From Siphonodentalium dalli (Eukaryota > Mollusca > Scaphopoda > Gadilida > Siphonodentaliidae): 64,000 bases of DNA. Below the pieces are notes generated by a model. It was not told the origin of the DNA. It saw only the letters and a list, made by a program, of their open reading frames with translations, and did not search any database. Shown piece by piece: positions 10,691 to 22,063 of the stretch. Position 1 is the first letter of the stretch; the number at the start of each line of letters is the position of its first letter. Location of the stretch: NCBI GenBank assembly GCA_032622095.1, contig CP136066.1:47838911-47902910 (forward strand). The letters are read 5' to 3'. Position numbers and translations under genes: made by a program.

Positions 10691-12935
10691 TGTGAAATTT
10701 GCACGGACTGCCCATATAAAAATGTACCCGGGTAAATCCATCCAGGTTTTTTGGGCCAAAACCCGGGTATAAATCTATCTACCAAGACATCCACCAACAA
10801 TCAAGACCCCCTGAAACCTGGGTTTTACCATGATTAACCCCATAGTATTTACGGTATTTAGATTAATCGACAACATCGCTGTTACAAACAGTACTGTCTT
10901 ACAGCGCCCACATTTTCTTCTTAAAAGTGTATTGGCAGTTCAATAACATATCGACAAACAAAACTATTGAACATTCTCATGCAAACATGAATTTTAAATG
11001 TACATGTACTAGTACCAGCAGATATTGTATACTAGTATCAACTAGGGCTGTAATGATCTTGAATGATGAATCCATGCATTGTATCGCTATATACTATCAA
11101 ACTATGGTATAAATGACTGCGGTTGATCGATTTGTTATGGACTGCGGTGCTGAATACTAATTGTCAACCTCGATAAGGCGGGTCGATTAATTAGGGCACA
11201 GCTGAATCGTTTGGAAAGAGAATATAGCTGTCCGGCTAAATGGATAATATTGTCCCACCAAAGCAGGCCTCGATTACAGAGAAATATACCAAACAAACTG
11301 TTAGTCTGATCATACTCTGATCAGTTACGTTAGAAATGAATATATGAAGTTTATTATATCAATTTTCGAATATTTCAAAGAGCCTGTAATTATAATTGCT
11401 TAAAGATTTCCCATTCAATTTGACACTGTAAATCTACTGTAATGGTTCAGGTTTTCCAAACCGAATATGGCGCCTCTCAAGCTAAGGCGATGTTTTATTT
11501 GAGAGAGTCCTATGTTTATGTAGGATGGAACAATGATTAGAGATCCTGAGAGATGCATGCCTAATAATGGATTTATGCCGTAATATGGTTAAGGCCTGAC
11601 GGCATACATGTACATGTATATGTAGTGTTGAAACAACTAGGGATTTCATAGTGTTTTAGAGAGAGGGGGGTAATCTAAGTGGTTATAGCACTTGTCATCC
11701 AATCTCTTTTGTCATAAATCAATTTATGAACATATAAATTACATGTATGTTTAAACCATAGTCGACATAAATGCTACATGTAATTTTATATGCTCATTTG
11801 GAATTTCATTTGGGTGTTATTTAATTCTGTTTATCTTAGGTAACTATGATGGCTGCACTGCTAAATTTGGACACATTTGATGTCATTTATTTTCCACCAC
11901 TCCATCTAAAAGCCGAACACAACCAATAACAAATCACAAATACAACTACTAGTACATGTAATTGTCAGTAGGCTTCTAAAAGGTTGTACCTGCCATTTTG
12001 GAGCGAAACTTTTTATTGCATTCTCGGAATCTACGGGTACCGTTCCCGAGATAACTTGTCAAAATTTCAGGTATAAATGCCATTTTTCAATGTTTTTCAG
12101 GGAAATTTGTGTTGTAAAATGTTGTACCTGGGTTCTCCATGAAAAATATTTGTCATTTATGAATGTTGTATATTTTATATTCGAAACCATTCCCGATAAG
12201 ATAGTTATGATGAGATTGTTTTGTAGAAGAATGGCCTGAGGGTGTATCTTCATTTTCCTGGGTGACAGAGACTAACGAAGATGCGGCAATCATCAAAATT
12301 AATATGTTGTATACATATACATGTTGACAAAAATTTTATTTTTTTTACTTTTAAAAGTGTCATATAACACCATAAAATCATGTTTTCTCATCAACTAGAT
12401 GATAAGTGAAAATGAAAGTGTACATGTATCTAGTATAACGTTCTGTGTTATTATGCAAAGATATTGGCATTATACCAACCTATTTTCCGATATGATTAGT
12501 CTTTTGTTAATCCTGAACAGTTTGATTTTCCTGAGGTACAACCTTGTATAAGCCCACCAAGTTGGCACCAACCATATAAAAGTTGATTTGCATGAATACA
12601 GACACATTGTAGTTATGTTTAAGAATACAATGTAGCCTCTTGTGAAGTGTTGTGCAGTTTTGGGTCACTAATAAGATCTTTATTCACATACAATATACAG
12701 GTACACAGTTAATGTGCTTTAAAACAAGTGCAGTGCGCCAGTATATCCACCAACTTGTAATTTTTATAATTAATTAAATAAATTAAGTACTTATATTTAA
12801 TAAATATAAATGATATCTCCACTACTTATTGTCGGTTTTGTAAAACAAATTGGCAATGCAGATGCAAAATACTAGTACAATTAATTTTGCAAGAATCAAA
12901 TGACGAATCAAGTTAGTCATTAAGCACTGAAAATG
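10691..12935. other. Unique AT-rich DNA, no gene recognised
   Basis: No gene is recognised. TACCCGGGTA-type words occur near 10726 and 10760. The 12-mer AAGGTTGTACCT near 11980 recurs inverted near 12535, but the flanks do not show a target duplication and the interior has no second-order symmetry, so an element is not called. TACATGTA-rich words are scattered throughout. Confidence 0.5.
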
Positions 12936-13110
12936 GAAACGTTTCGCGAGAATCATTACAAAAATCGATTCGGTGATTCTCGTCGAATCTTAAGCAGGGC
13001 TTATATTTTGGCGAGAATCCAAATCTAGATTCCTGTAAATATTCTCGCAAACTACCCTGGATTCTCGTGAAAAAGTATGTATACATGTAGATTCTCGCAA
13101 AATCAGATGA
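12936..13110. repeat. Cluster of GATTCTCGC / GCGAGAATC words
   Basis: Six copies of ATTCTCG or its complement CGAGAAT lie within about 150 bp, near 12946, 12976, 13011, 13040, 13062 and 13091, in both orientations. The spacing is irregular, about 20-35 bp. They look like a decayed short repeat or a cluster of binding-site-like words; no function can be assigned. Confidence 0.5.
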
Positions 13111-13312
13111 GATACCGGTATATGCTACAGATGCATATTGTGCATAATGTTGATCCAGGGAAGAATTTGACATGCTTGTATTTGGATATACAAACATGCA
13201 TTAAATATATTATTAGTGACCTTAAACTGCATATAAACATGTTCACTGGACTTCACATGGAACTAGTTAAACGTGTGCGCATGTCTAAACTGTCTTAAAA
13301 AACATTTTCTTA

Positions 13313-13895
13313 AGGTCGATCCACACCGGATGCGAGCGCATGATTATAACGGCCATTTTCTGTCATCTGTAGCAGTTCAAACTTCAAAGCGCGCAATTTT
13401 TTATATTCACACTGCAAGCGACAGAATCGCTGATCATGATTCGATGACAGCAGTGATTTTATGCTTCGTTGATTTCTCGCTTTGTGGCCAACAAGCGGGA
13501 TAATTAGGCCGGTGTCAAATAGGATATTTCATGCATGAAATTCCTTCTAATTGAAGGCGACACATTACATTTGTCATCGCGATAACAAAGATGGTGGGGG
13601 ACTTTACTAGTAGCAACATGCTGATAACTGAAGTGCAAGGATAAATGAGAAGAGAAAAATCCTGGCAAGAGCTCGACGTAATAACAGGATCAACTGGTTA
13701 ATTTTTTATCCCAATTTACATGTATTCCAAGCTTGTGAAGTCACTTCGCACACAATTTGCCTCCTCCCCCGGAATTGTACCGGAATATAATTAAATTCAA
13801 TTAAACACAAATGCTATGATAATTTAATAAGCTGCTACGGACGACAGAAAACGGACGTAAAAATCGCACGCTCGTGGCCGGTGTGGATTGACCCT
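13313..13895. mobile_element. MITE-like element with ~53-bp imperfect TIRs, TA target duplication
   Basis: The left end reads AGGTCGATCCACACCGG and the right end, reverse-complemented, reads AGGGTCAATCCACACCGG. Both are flanked by TA (13311-13312 and 13896-13897). The similarity continues inward through CGAGCG to TTTTCTGTC at 13356-13364 and its complement at 13843-13851, giving terminal inverted repeats of about 53 bp with mismatches. The 583-bp body has no transposase frame, so it is a non-autonomous DNA element. A TA duplication would fit Tc1/mariner-type movement, although a 3-bp TWA duplication (PIF/Harbinger type) cannot be excluded. Confidence 0.8.
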
Positions 13896-13970
13896 TACTT
13901 GAACTTGTCTTCGGTTGACCATTGTGTTTCACTTTTTCATACACCCATCATAAATGATAGAGCATCTTTA

Positions 13971-14246
13971 AAGGTACTCAATCCGATCAGACGCTCCTAA
14001 ATTACTATTTATTTGGCTTCGGGGGTATAAATATTTGATTCCGAGTCAAGGAACCCCCTCAAAAAAAGCTCAGAGTGAACAGATATAGATTTATGAAATT
14101 TGTTAATTTCTCGAGATGTGGCCCGGCCAGAAAACAATGTGGTCAAACAGACAAATTGCTCTAAAATCAAGTGGTTATTATAGTTACTACCACTTGATTT
14201 TAGAGTTATCCATCTTCATCCGCAATCTGATTAGATTGAGTACCTT
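13971..14246. mobile_element. 276-bp MITE with 21-bp TIRs and an internal hairpin
   Basis: The terminal inverted repeats begin AAGGTACTCAATC and match at 19 of 21 positions (13971-13991 against 14226-14246 reverse-complemented). TA flanks both ends (13969-13970 and 14247-14248). Inside lies a perfect 17-bp inverted repeat, CTCTAAAATCAAGTGGT at 14159-14175 and its complement at 14189-14205, with a 13-nt loop. There is no coding capacity. The size, TIRs and TA duplication fit a Tc1/mariner-type MITE. Confidence 0.85.
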
Positions 14247-14249
14247 TAG

Positions 14250-15560
14250 ATATAAATGTAAATTACTAAATAACTTGTAAAAAAGGACAATTGGGTCAAT
14301 CTTCAATTTGGAATGGAAGTGAAGTACACGCTAACAGTCAAACTATTATAACATGAAGTTTTAACTTCATTGTAAACTTCATTGTAATGTGCACAGCATA
14401 CATCATCCAGAGGTGGTACAGTACATGTGGATCCTCTTATGGAATCAAAGTGATGTCAAAATCTTTGAACTTTCCATATGCTGTATGAATATACATGTAC
14501 ATGTACTAGTAGTTTTTATGTTGAGTCCAGCGTTCATCTGTCCCATTATTTTGACTGTTCAGTATCATAGGTTGAGGTGTTCCAACTTGATGCAATTGCG
14601 TAAGTACTGCTGCATGCAGGCTACCTCTTGGCTTTCGGGTAAATGTGACGTCTCAGAATCTTGCCAACTGCCCGCAGTAATAAATACTAATATTCATTGA
14701 CAATGTGTTTTAATTTGCAATTTTGATGACTACTTCAAGGCTAGAACTTGATATAATTTATGTTTTATTGTTGACATCTGTTGTCCAGTCGGGAATCTGT
14801 ATTTTGGTTTTACTGCAGGATCTTGACAGATAGCGACCTGAGTTCCAATCTGTTCTAAGTACCGTTCTGGTACGAAACGTCCGTTGGGGTACCGTTGGAA
14901 CCGGAATTAAATTCTCTACAAGATGGTCGCAACACCGAAGCGATATTTCGAACAATAACGCCGTAAAACACGGTTATTTCTTGTCCGAAGTACGCGAAAG
15001 TGAGTTGTATTGAGAACTGACTTGTTCCATCTGCTTTAATGCACAAAGGGGACTGAAACCATATTGGTCTATAACTCAAGTGGATGTAATTTCTTAGTTC
15101 CATCTTGTTCTATTTCAATATTGGCAATGTCTGAAGAATTCTACGTGTATGAGTCTTCTTCCTACATGGAACAATGTGGATCTAAAATATGATCGAAGCC
15201 GATACCTTATCATATTAAAACTATATAGATAGGTTTATATTAAACTACTCTAATTAACCTTCGCAGTGCAAAACAGACTATAATATTGTAATGCAGTAGA
15301 TGAATAACCACCCAGTTTCTTGGTGGCTATATTCCGTTTCCCAAACAAGGTATATATAAGTTTTAATATGTTAGTATCCTATATTATTCATTCAATGACA
15401 TAACTGGTTAATTATATTTGACATACATAGTGATTCACTGTGCATGTCTAACGTTTTGAATGTTGGCATTGGTTTGATATTTTATTTATTGTCAATCCCG
15501 CTTCTAGGACATCCATCACTTTCATTTACAAATAATGCGCAGATGGTTAATGGTATGCGG
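14250..15560. other. Unique DNA apart from the dispersed repeat at 14.83 kb
   Basis: Outside the repeat copy at 14829-14920, nothing is recognised. Open frames at 14758-15103 on the minus strand overlap the repeat copy and are unlikely to be genes. A 77-codon frame begins at 15444 and runs into the foldback element. Confidence 0.45.
14829..14920 (+). repeat. Dispersed repeat copy 1 (GCGACCTGA family)
   Basis: The core GCGACCTGAGTTCCAATCTG is followed by TTCTAAGTAC and then TGGTACGAAACGTCCGT and a GTACCGTTGGAA word. The same order of words occurs inverted at 29590-29705. The core alone also recurs at 20860-20937 (minus) and 24350-24430 (plus). It is part of a dispersed repeat family of unknown type. 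Confidence 0.7.
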
Positions 15561-16256
15561 AATCCACTCCACGAACAGTATCACGTTAATACGGATTTGT
15601 ATGGGCGCCATCCCTGCAAATATTCGTTTTCGGAGATATATCCTCGTAATTCGGAGATATCTCCTCGGTTTCGATGATATATCTCCTTGGAATTGCAATT
15701 CCTAGCAGATATCTGCTTGGAATATGGTCCATTATGGAGATATTTCATTGGATCCAAGGAGATATCTGCTTGGTTATGGAGATATCTCCTTGGATCCTAG
15801 GAGATATCTCATCGCAACTACGAGATATCTGCTTGAAATATTTCCAACGAGATATCTCCTTGAAACCGAGGAGATATCTCCATAATCCAAGTAGATATCT
15901 GCTCGGATTATGGAGATATCTCATTGAAATCCACTCCACGAACAGTAGCACGTTAATAAGGATTTGTATGGGGCGCCATCCCTGCAAATATTCGTTTTCG
16001 GAGATATCTCCTCGGTTTCGAGGAGATATCTCCTTGGAATTGCAATTCCTATCAGATATCTGCTTGGAATATGGTCCATTATGGAGATATCTCATTGAAT
16101 CCAAGGAGATATCTGCTTGGATTATGGAGATATCTCCTTGGATCCTAGGAGATATCTCCTCGCAACTACGAGATATCTGCTTGAAATATTTCCAACGAGA
16201 TATCTCCTTGAAACCGAGGAGATATATCCATAATCCAAGCAGATATCTGCTCGGAT
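15561..16256 (+). repeat. 367-bp tandem duplication at the left end of the foldback element
   Basis: Copy 1 starts at 15561 (AATCCACTCCACGAACAGTA) and copy 2 at 15928, an offset of 367 bp. Each copy contains about 39 bp of flanking DNA ending in GATTTG, then the terminal repeat TATGGGGCGCCATCCCTGCA, then the same order of GATATC palindromes. The duplication therefore arose after the element inserted. Copy 1 has lost one G of the GGGG in the terminal repeat; copy 2 carries a short additional palindrome insertion near 16258-16280. Confidence 0.85.
15594..15599. repeat. Target-site duplication, left (GATTTG)
   Basis: GATTTG lies immediately before the left terminal inverted repeat and matches 16800-16805 immediately after the right one. 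A 7-bp reading (GATTTGT) is also possible, because the next base of the left repeat is T. Confidence 0.7.
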
Positions 16257-16799
16257 CCAAGATCCAAGCAGATATCTGCTCGGATTATGGCGATATCTCA
16301 TTGAAATAGTTTTCAACGAGATATCTCCTTGGACACAAGGAGATATCTCCATAGTCCAAGCAGATATCTCCTTGAAAATATTCCAAGCAGATATCTGCTT
16401 GGATTATGGAGATATCTCCTTGGAAAACCGCGGCCATGAAGTATTAATGATTTCTCCACAGTACATATATCTATGATCGAAATACATCCAAGCAGATATT
16501 TTTCAAGCAGATATATCCATAATCCGAGCAGATATCTGCTTGAATCCAAGGAGATATCTCCTTGAACATATTTCAAGGAGATATCTCCATAATGCGAGCA
16601 GATATCTGCTCGCATTATGGAGCTATCTCCTCGGTTTCAAGGAGATATCTCCTTGAAAATATTTCCGAGGAGATATCTCCATATTCCGAGCAGATATCTG
16701 CTTGAAATCGAGGAGATATCTCCATAATGCGAGCAGATATCTGCTTGGATCCATGGAGATATTTCCGAAAACGATTAGTTGCAGGGATGGCGCCCCATA
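15600..16799. mobile_element. Foldback element built of GATATC palindromes
   Basis: The terminal inverted repeats read TATGGGCGCCATCCCTGCAA at 15600 and TATGGGGCGCCATCCCTGCA on the complement from 16799. Similarity extends through CGTTTTCGGA(g/a)ATAT, about 50 bp in total. The interior is almost entirely short palindromes such as GGAGATATCTCC and GCAGATATCTGC, joined by short linkers (CTTGGATCCAAG, CCATAATCC, TTGAAATATTTCCAA) that are themselves partly palindromic. I count about 36 GATATC sites in 1.2 kb. There is no protein domain. The long frames on both strands (up to 211 codons) repeat RYLLG/DISL-type peptides because the palindromes lack stops. The structure fits a non-autonomous foldback-type element. 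Confidence 0.82.
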
Positions 16800-16805
16800 G
16801 ATTTG
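16800..16805. repeat. Target-site duplication, right (GATTTG)
   Basis: GATTTG directly follows the right terminal inverted repeat of the foldback element and matches 15594-15599. Confidence 0.7.
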
Positions 16806-19800
16806 TTACTTTTCGTCACCCTTATAATTTTCGATTTGATAGCGAATTTATAGTTGAAGGACATTCAACACACATTTATTCATGAGACTTAATGCGTTGC
16901 ATTGATAGTATATATCCGTTAGTCGGATGTGACTATGGCCATGGTATCACCATATATGAAAGTGACCAGAACTACACATACACGCACATACATACACTCT
17001 ATCAACGACTTGCTGGTGTTCACTTTATCCACCCAGTTTTGGAAATACACCAGAGAACACCTTGGGCGTCACTGTAGTGGATATATAATTCAGAATAATT
17101 AGAAAATTATCGTGTGTGTTGGACAGCATACTTATATGCTCAGCCCCAATTACTGACCGCTCATATCAAGGGATTCAATAAATTCAGTCGTGCCAACAGA
17201 AACGTCAACTTCAGCAATCAATTACCACACAGCCTAGCCACCCCAATCATATGATCAGCCATGTTGGTGAAGACTGCTATACCTGTAGCACACCAACGCC
17301 ACCCTTCCCCAACGACGTTATATATTGGCTGTTCATAAGCGCACATCAGCCGATAGATCCCATGTTGATCCAGCACACCATGCACATCAGAATAAAGTAT
17401 TGTAAATGCAGAAACAGTCAGCAAACGCGCACATACATCAACGTGATCTTCATCATCAACATACATCACTCGCTCCACCCATGTTAACATTAAGTCATTT
17501 CATAATTCCGTTAGGCATATCCATCCAAGCCCCATCCATCCCAGTTCTTTCTACATAAGAACGCATCAGGGGATGCCACAATAACCATGCAGCTCCGTAA
17601 TACGCGGTACATCGGCTATTGGATAGCCCAACGGAAGGGCAAACACTTACTACACTCAGAGGCACTACATAAGCGCATGCGACAGAATGGAGCACATGGA
17701 ACCAGCACCACATCATACCCATGGATGTACAATTCTATTCAGAAAGGCAATATTTTACTCTTAACACAACCACAGGACAACACCAATAAGGCATAAAGCG
17801 CAACGAATTTAAAGCCCAACTTGAACATAGCCGACAGAATAAGATCTGGACGGATATGATGTCTGGATTGGATGTCTCGAAACACATCCACCATAGGTCC
17901 CGGAGACAGCAAGTACATTCGACCGATGCATCCACAACACAGAAACAGTTGTACACGGTAACTATGTTACAACACTGCAGACAGATGCACAGCTTCGCAC
18001 ATCGATATGACCCAACATTATCCCCTTGCTAAAAAGTCGCACACCATCTGTGGCTTGTACATTGGTTTTAAAGACTGGCAAACACAGCATACGAAACAAA
18101 ATGCCGCTTTAAGACTCTGAACCACAGTAAAAATGCCACAACACGATACACCCACGGGACAACATTATTCTGCAATATTGGCGCCTACTATATTCCCTAA
18201 TACATACAACGTTTATTGGCAAGTAAAATGCTGGTTGCTAAAACGCACCACGGTAGTGAACTTGTGCAGAGAGACCTCAACCAACAACGCAGAGGCTGCA
18301 TACGTCAGCGTTCATGGGTTAATCTCACGAGGTATCAAACATGAACTATGACCATGGCACCCAGCATGTATCCACATTGAACGGCGCATCAGCCTACCGA
18401 AGACACTCGATTCCGCAGATAAGAAACCGTAATACGCGCCATGTATTTATATGTAACAGCATGGTGGAGTGTTGTGGGTTCTGTGTTTAGCATACACTCT
18501 TATACCCATTGTGATAATTCAATAGGATAGTATTTATACGCACGTGACTGATATATAGACCAATGAGTCATACATTTGGCACATGGAATACATGTAACAT
18601 CCTAGCTCACTTATACGCTGCATTGCCGACCGCCCCAAATACATTTGCAGAGAACAGCTATTTAGACCCACCAAAACAAAAACACAGCAAGCGACACATG
18701 GACTAATTACTACTGCGGAGCTTTGCAGACGTCGAACACAAGACATGCATAATAACCTAGATGTTTTGTTCCTTTCCCTAACCAGTGCCCATGTTATCCA
18801 AGGAGACACATTTCTATGAATAGCTTTCCTTGTGGTATTTGAATTTTGAACTTCACCTAAAACCGCAATAAGTTGGAAGATCCCTGTCAGCAGCCCAGAC
18901 ACCAGCAATATACAGCGTCCGAGTTAGAAAATACTGAACACTGTTACATGATCATATAGGCTATGGTCATCTTGAAATTATATGGCAGTTTCCGATAGGC
19001 GTTGTTCGTGTATGTTGTATATCAGATCCACGTGAAGTGTCCGTAGCCCACAATGATCCACATCATCAACCGCCGACACCGCACAGCGATGTCTCCGCGC
19101 CAGTATTCAATGCCAGCATGTTTCCAAACGACTGACTCCACCATTTGCTCATATTCTGGAAACTAATGCACGGATTGCAATTTTAACCAAACACCTACTC
19201 AACTATTGTAGCAATACCATGAATTCAGTCAATCAGAGCACACCACCACATTGCAGCGAACACATAGCGGCGCTTCGTTCAGACACCACCCAGTCATTAA
19301 AATACCATAAACTGTCCATGACATCAATCAGTCTAATCGTGGGTATGTTCGCCGCAATATGAGCACCCCACGTCCGACACATCGAATGCGAATTTTGTAC
19401 GGTCCCCATCGATAGTTCTCTACGAAGTCACGTTCCCATGAATGGGCACGTAAGCACATGTACCACATAACAGCAGCGGTAGGCACACAGGAAGGGCGCG
19501 GATCGTCACTATAGAGAGGTAAAACCAGTTCACAACATCAATCAATGTGAAACATGTATTTTTCACTACCTTCAATATGCGTTCAACAGCACATTGCTAT
19601 TGCTCACAATAAAGTATCAACATTGGTGCACAAACAACATACAAAGCCAACCTACTCATCACACTTTCAGGCCAGGCAATCGGAACGAAAATTAACACCG
19701 TACTAATATATAATGAACTGTCGAACCAACAAACAATGGCCCTCTCGCAAAGAAAAAACTGTATGAGAAAAATTTCAGATAACACCTCCGATTGATCTAG

Positions 19801-20859
19801 ACAAAACAGTAAATTTGAAGATAGATTCTTACTCCAGCTTAAATAGTAGATGCGGTTACCAAGGTGTACACGCATATCCAATGCTGATGCATATGCCAGC
19901 TATATATACATGAACGTCTACATTGGAAGCACTTTTGGCGAAACAAAACCAACGCATGTGCTCTTCGAACAATCATAGCTGCCACAAGTTGTCCATGTTC
20001 AAATTGCCATAGATCCAAACAGGGACGCCCGTAGCACAGTATATTGAGTGAGTGAACACTTCTGGATCATTTGGCCACCTGTCCTTATTAGCAACGTGCA
20101 TGAATTGCGCTATGGTAACCACATTGTTGTAGGTTGTGTGGCTGGAAGCTACTAATATGGTGGTCACATTGATGGTATCCAAATATTAGCGTAGCAGCTG
20201 AAATGGGTGAGTTAAAAGACCAACTTTAATGAATGGGGTGATCAATTGAGTTTATATTAAACCTGGCAATTATATATATTGCTAATTTCCAATACGCAGG
20301 TAGGACAGCTCCGTTTATCTGGTAGATTACAAAACTTTGGTGAGTATACGTGAACTAATTTCCTACCAATGTTGACGCAATACATTATTATGGCCTGCAC
20401 GATGTGTAAAGTCCATCTCTCGAGTAGCATTGTATTTACAGTGATGCTGGTACTCATTTAAATGCATCATACTGTAAACCAACATGACCAAATTAGTGTA
20501 CTTGGAACAAATGCGGCTTCCAGAAGTGTCGGAAATCAATTTGTTATTCTGGTGAATAGAGTATATAGTTTAACTCTTAGTTGTCCTAAGTTCCAAAATG
20601 ACATATTTTTCGGAATATAGGACAACCTGGCCCTAAAATAGTATTAAGGTCTGAACTGTCATTTGCGTGTTCAACAACAAATATTTAGTTCTATTTTGCT
20701 CTAAGTGCTAAATTTCACACCCTAGGTCTACATTTCTCAAAACTCAAGAGATATAACAGACTTATGCGGATATGTCTTGATACAATTGAATAGCTAAGAC
20801 ATTAAGGAATCCAAAGATGTGAATTTTTCCACTGTAAACCATATATTTCAGTTGTGACG
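16806..20859. other. Unrecognised DNA with an A/C-rich top strand
   Basis: No gene, tRNA or clear repeat is recognised. From about 17.1 to 19.6 kb the plus strand is visibly rich in A and C, with many CACA, CATC and ACAT words, and poor in G runs. This resembles the composition of the CA-rich minisatellite at 3.8-5.4 kb, but I find no 42-bp period here. Open frames up to 124 codons lie on both strands without recognisable motifs. 20.15-20.86 kb is ordinary AT-rich DNA. Confidence 0.4.
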
Positions 20860-20937
20860 ACAATTCAAACTTTGAAAATCGATTTACTCAAAATCATAAA
20901 AAATGCACTTAGAACAGATTGGAACTCAGGTCGCGAT
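20860..20937 (-). repeat. Dispersed repeat copy 2 (GCGACCTGA family)
   Basis: On the minus strand this reads TCGCGACCTGAGTTCCAATC, then TGTTCTAAGTGCATTTTTT, then GAGTAAATCGATTTTCAAA. It aligns along its whole length of about 80 bp with 24352-24430 on the plus strand, and its first 30 bases align with the copies at 14.83 and 29.70 kb. Confidence 0.7.
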
Positions 20938-20947
20938 TATTAATTTA

Positions 20948-21900
20948 TTTTATTATATTTTCAGTAACTTTTTCTGCCAAAATAATAATCGTATCCCCAC
21001 TCCCGGAAGTGCCACGATGTTATCCTACTCCCAGAGGTTTATCCTACTCCCAGCGATGACGGACTATTTATCCCAACCTCGCACGTTCCGAATTACGTAA
21101 TTCGAAGTGCACGTTTTTGGGTTACTCCCCTTACACCAAAATAATTGTCTCAGTTCCAGTGCATAGTCAGATAACACAAAATACATCACCAAAAACACAG
21201 ACCACCAATGTGTTATCGACATCAAATTCCAGCTCAGTGAATTTGCAGGATCAACACCAACTGGGAAACATTTGGTTACGCTACACTTCGGAATCCAAAG
21301 ATCGAAATCGTGATAAACAATTGTTCCCACAAGTGCATTCGCACCAAGAAAATGAAAACAGTGTTGAGATCCACTTCAGTATCTCCAAGCACTTCCACTT
21401 CAAATTCCACTGATATTCCAGTGCATATTCCAAATGAAAGTGAGCAGTGATATCTCATAGAACTAGGAACGCTTATCCACACAATGACATTCCAAACAGT
21501 TACTAATTTAATCAATAAAGTGTGTTTGTTTGTTTGAAAAATTCCTCCGAAAAATTCCCCTTTGAAGTTGGTGGCAATAGGAGAAACAGTCAATGAAATG
21601 ACGTCACGTTCCTTATACGTGGTAAAATACTATGGCGCGCGCGGCTATAGTAAAAAATTCATGAATGAGTGACGTAATCGATTTACCTTATTTGGGTTGT
21701 TATCTTATCATTGAGCGTAATTTAACGGAAACATTTAGGTCAATATTCAGAATCGGAACATCTTCTCAATGCATTTTATTAGAGTTGTGTCGTGACAAAC
21801 TGTTGTGGAAAATATAATAAACACAATAGTTAACTGTCATCAGCGACGAACGAAGTTTCTCCTCTCGTGAGATGCGAGGATTATTTTTCACTCGGCTAAC
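20948..21900 (+). repeat. Long repeat, copy 1 (TTTATTATATTTTCAG...hairpin)
   Basis: This copy of about 950 bp starts with TTTATTATATTTTCAGTAAC and continues with TACTCCCAGAGGTTTATCC and TACTCCCAGCGATGACGG. It includes TCAATAAAGTGTGTTTGTTTG and an ATGACGTCAC segment, a GGCGCGCGCGGCTATAGT dyad, and ends in the hairpin at 21823. Copy 2 lies 1,116 bp downstream. Compared with copy 2 it holds about 270 bp more between 21110 and 21400. No protein motif is visible. Confidence 0.8.
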
Positions 21901-21975
21901 GCCTCGTGAAAAATAATCCTGCGCATCTCACTCGAGGAGAAACTTCGTTCGTCGCTGATGACAGTTAACTATTGT
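21823..21975. repeat. Long hairpin, 74/75-bp arms and 4-nt loop
   Basis: The arms are 21823-21896 and 21901-21975. The outermost 41 bases are perfectly complementary, starting ACAATAGTTAACTGTCATCA. The remaining differences are one indel and two dinucleotide mismatches. At both mismatches each arm reads CTCG on the plus strand (21864-21867 and 21931-21934; 21891-21894 and 21902-21905). The left arm alone recurs at 22673-22746. Confidence 0.9.
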
Positions 21976-22063
21976 CTATGTATATATACATAGTACAGTA
22001 ATGTTGTTATATATACATGTATTTATTACATGATCCTACCCTTATTCCATTCAATAAACCCGT

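Noticed and set aside
11978-12547. Possible MITE bounded by AAGGTTGTACCT inverted repeats.
   Set aside because: The match is only 12 bp, flanks show no duplication, and a third TTGTACCT word inside suggests a chance or local motif.
15674-16615. Long overlapping open frames on both strands (up to 211 codons) with RYLLG/DISL repeats.
   Set aside because: They arise from stop-free GATATC palindromes, which read similarly on both strands; this is not protein evidence.
15600-16799. CRISPR-like array, because short palindromic repeats recur at about 30-40-bp spacing.
   Set aside because: The repeats are only about 12 bp, the spacers are themselves repeated and palindromic, the ends are terminal inverted repeats, and the context is animal DNA.
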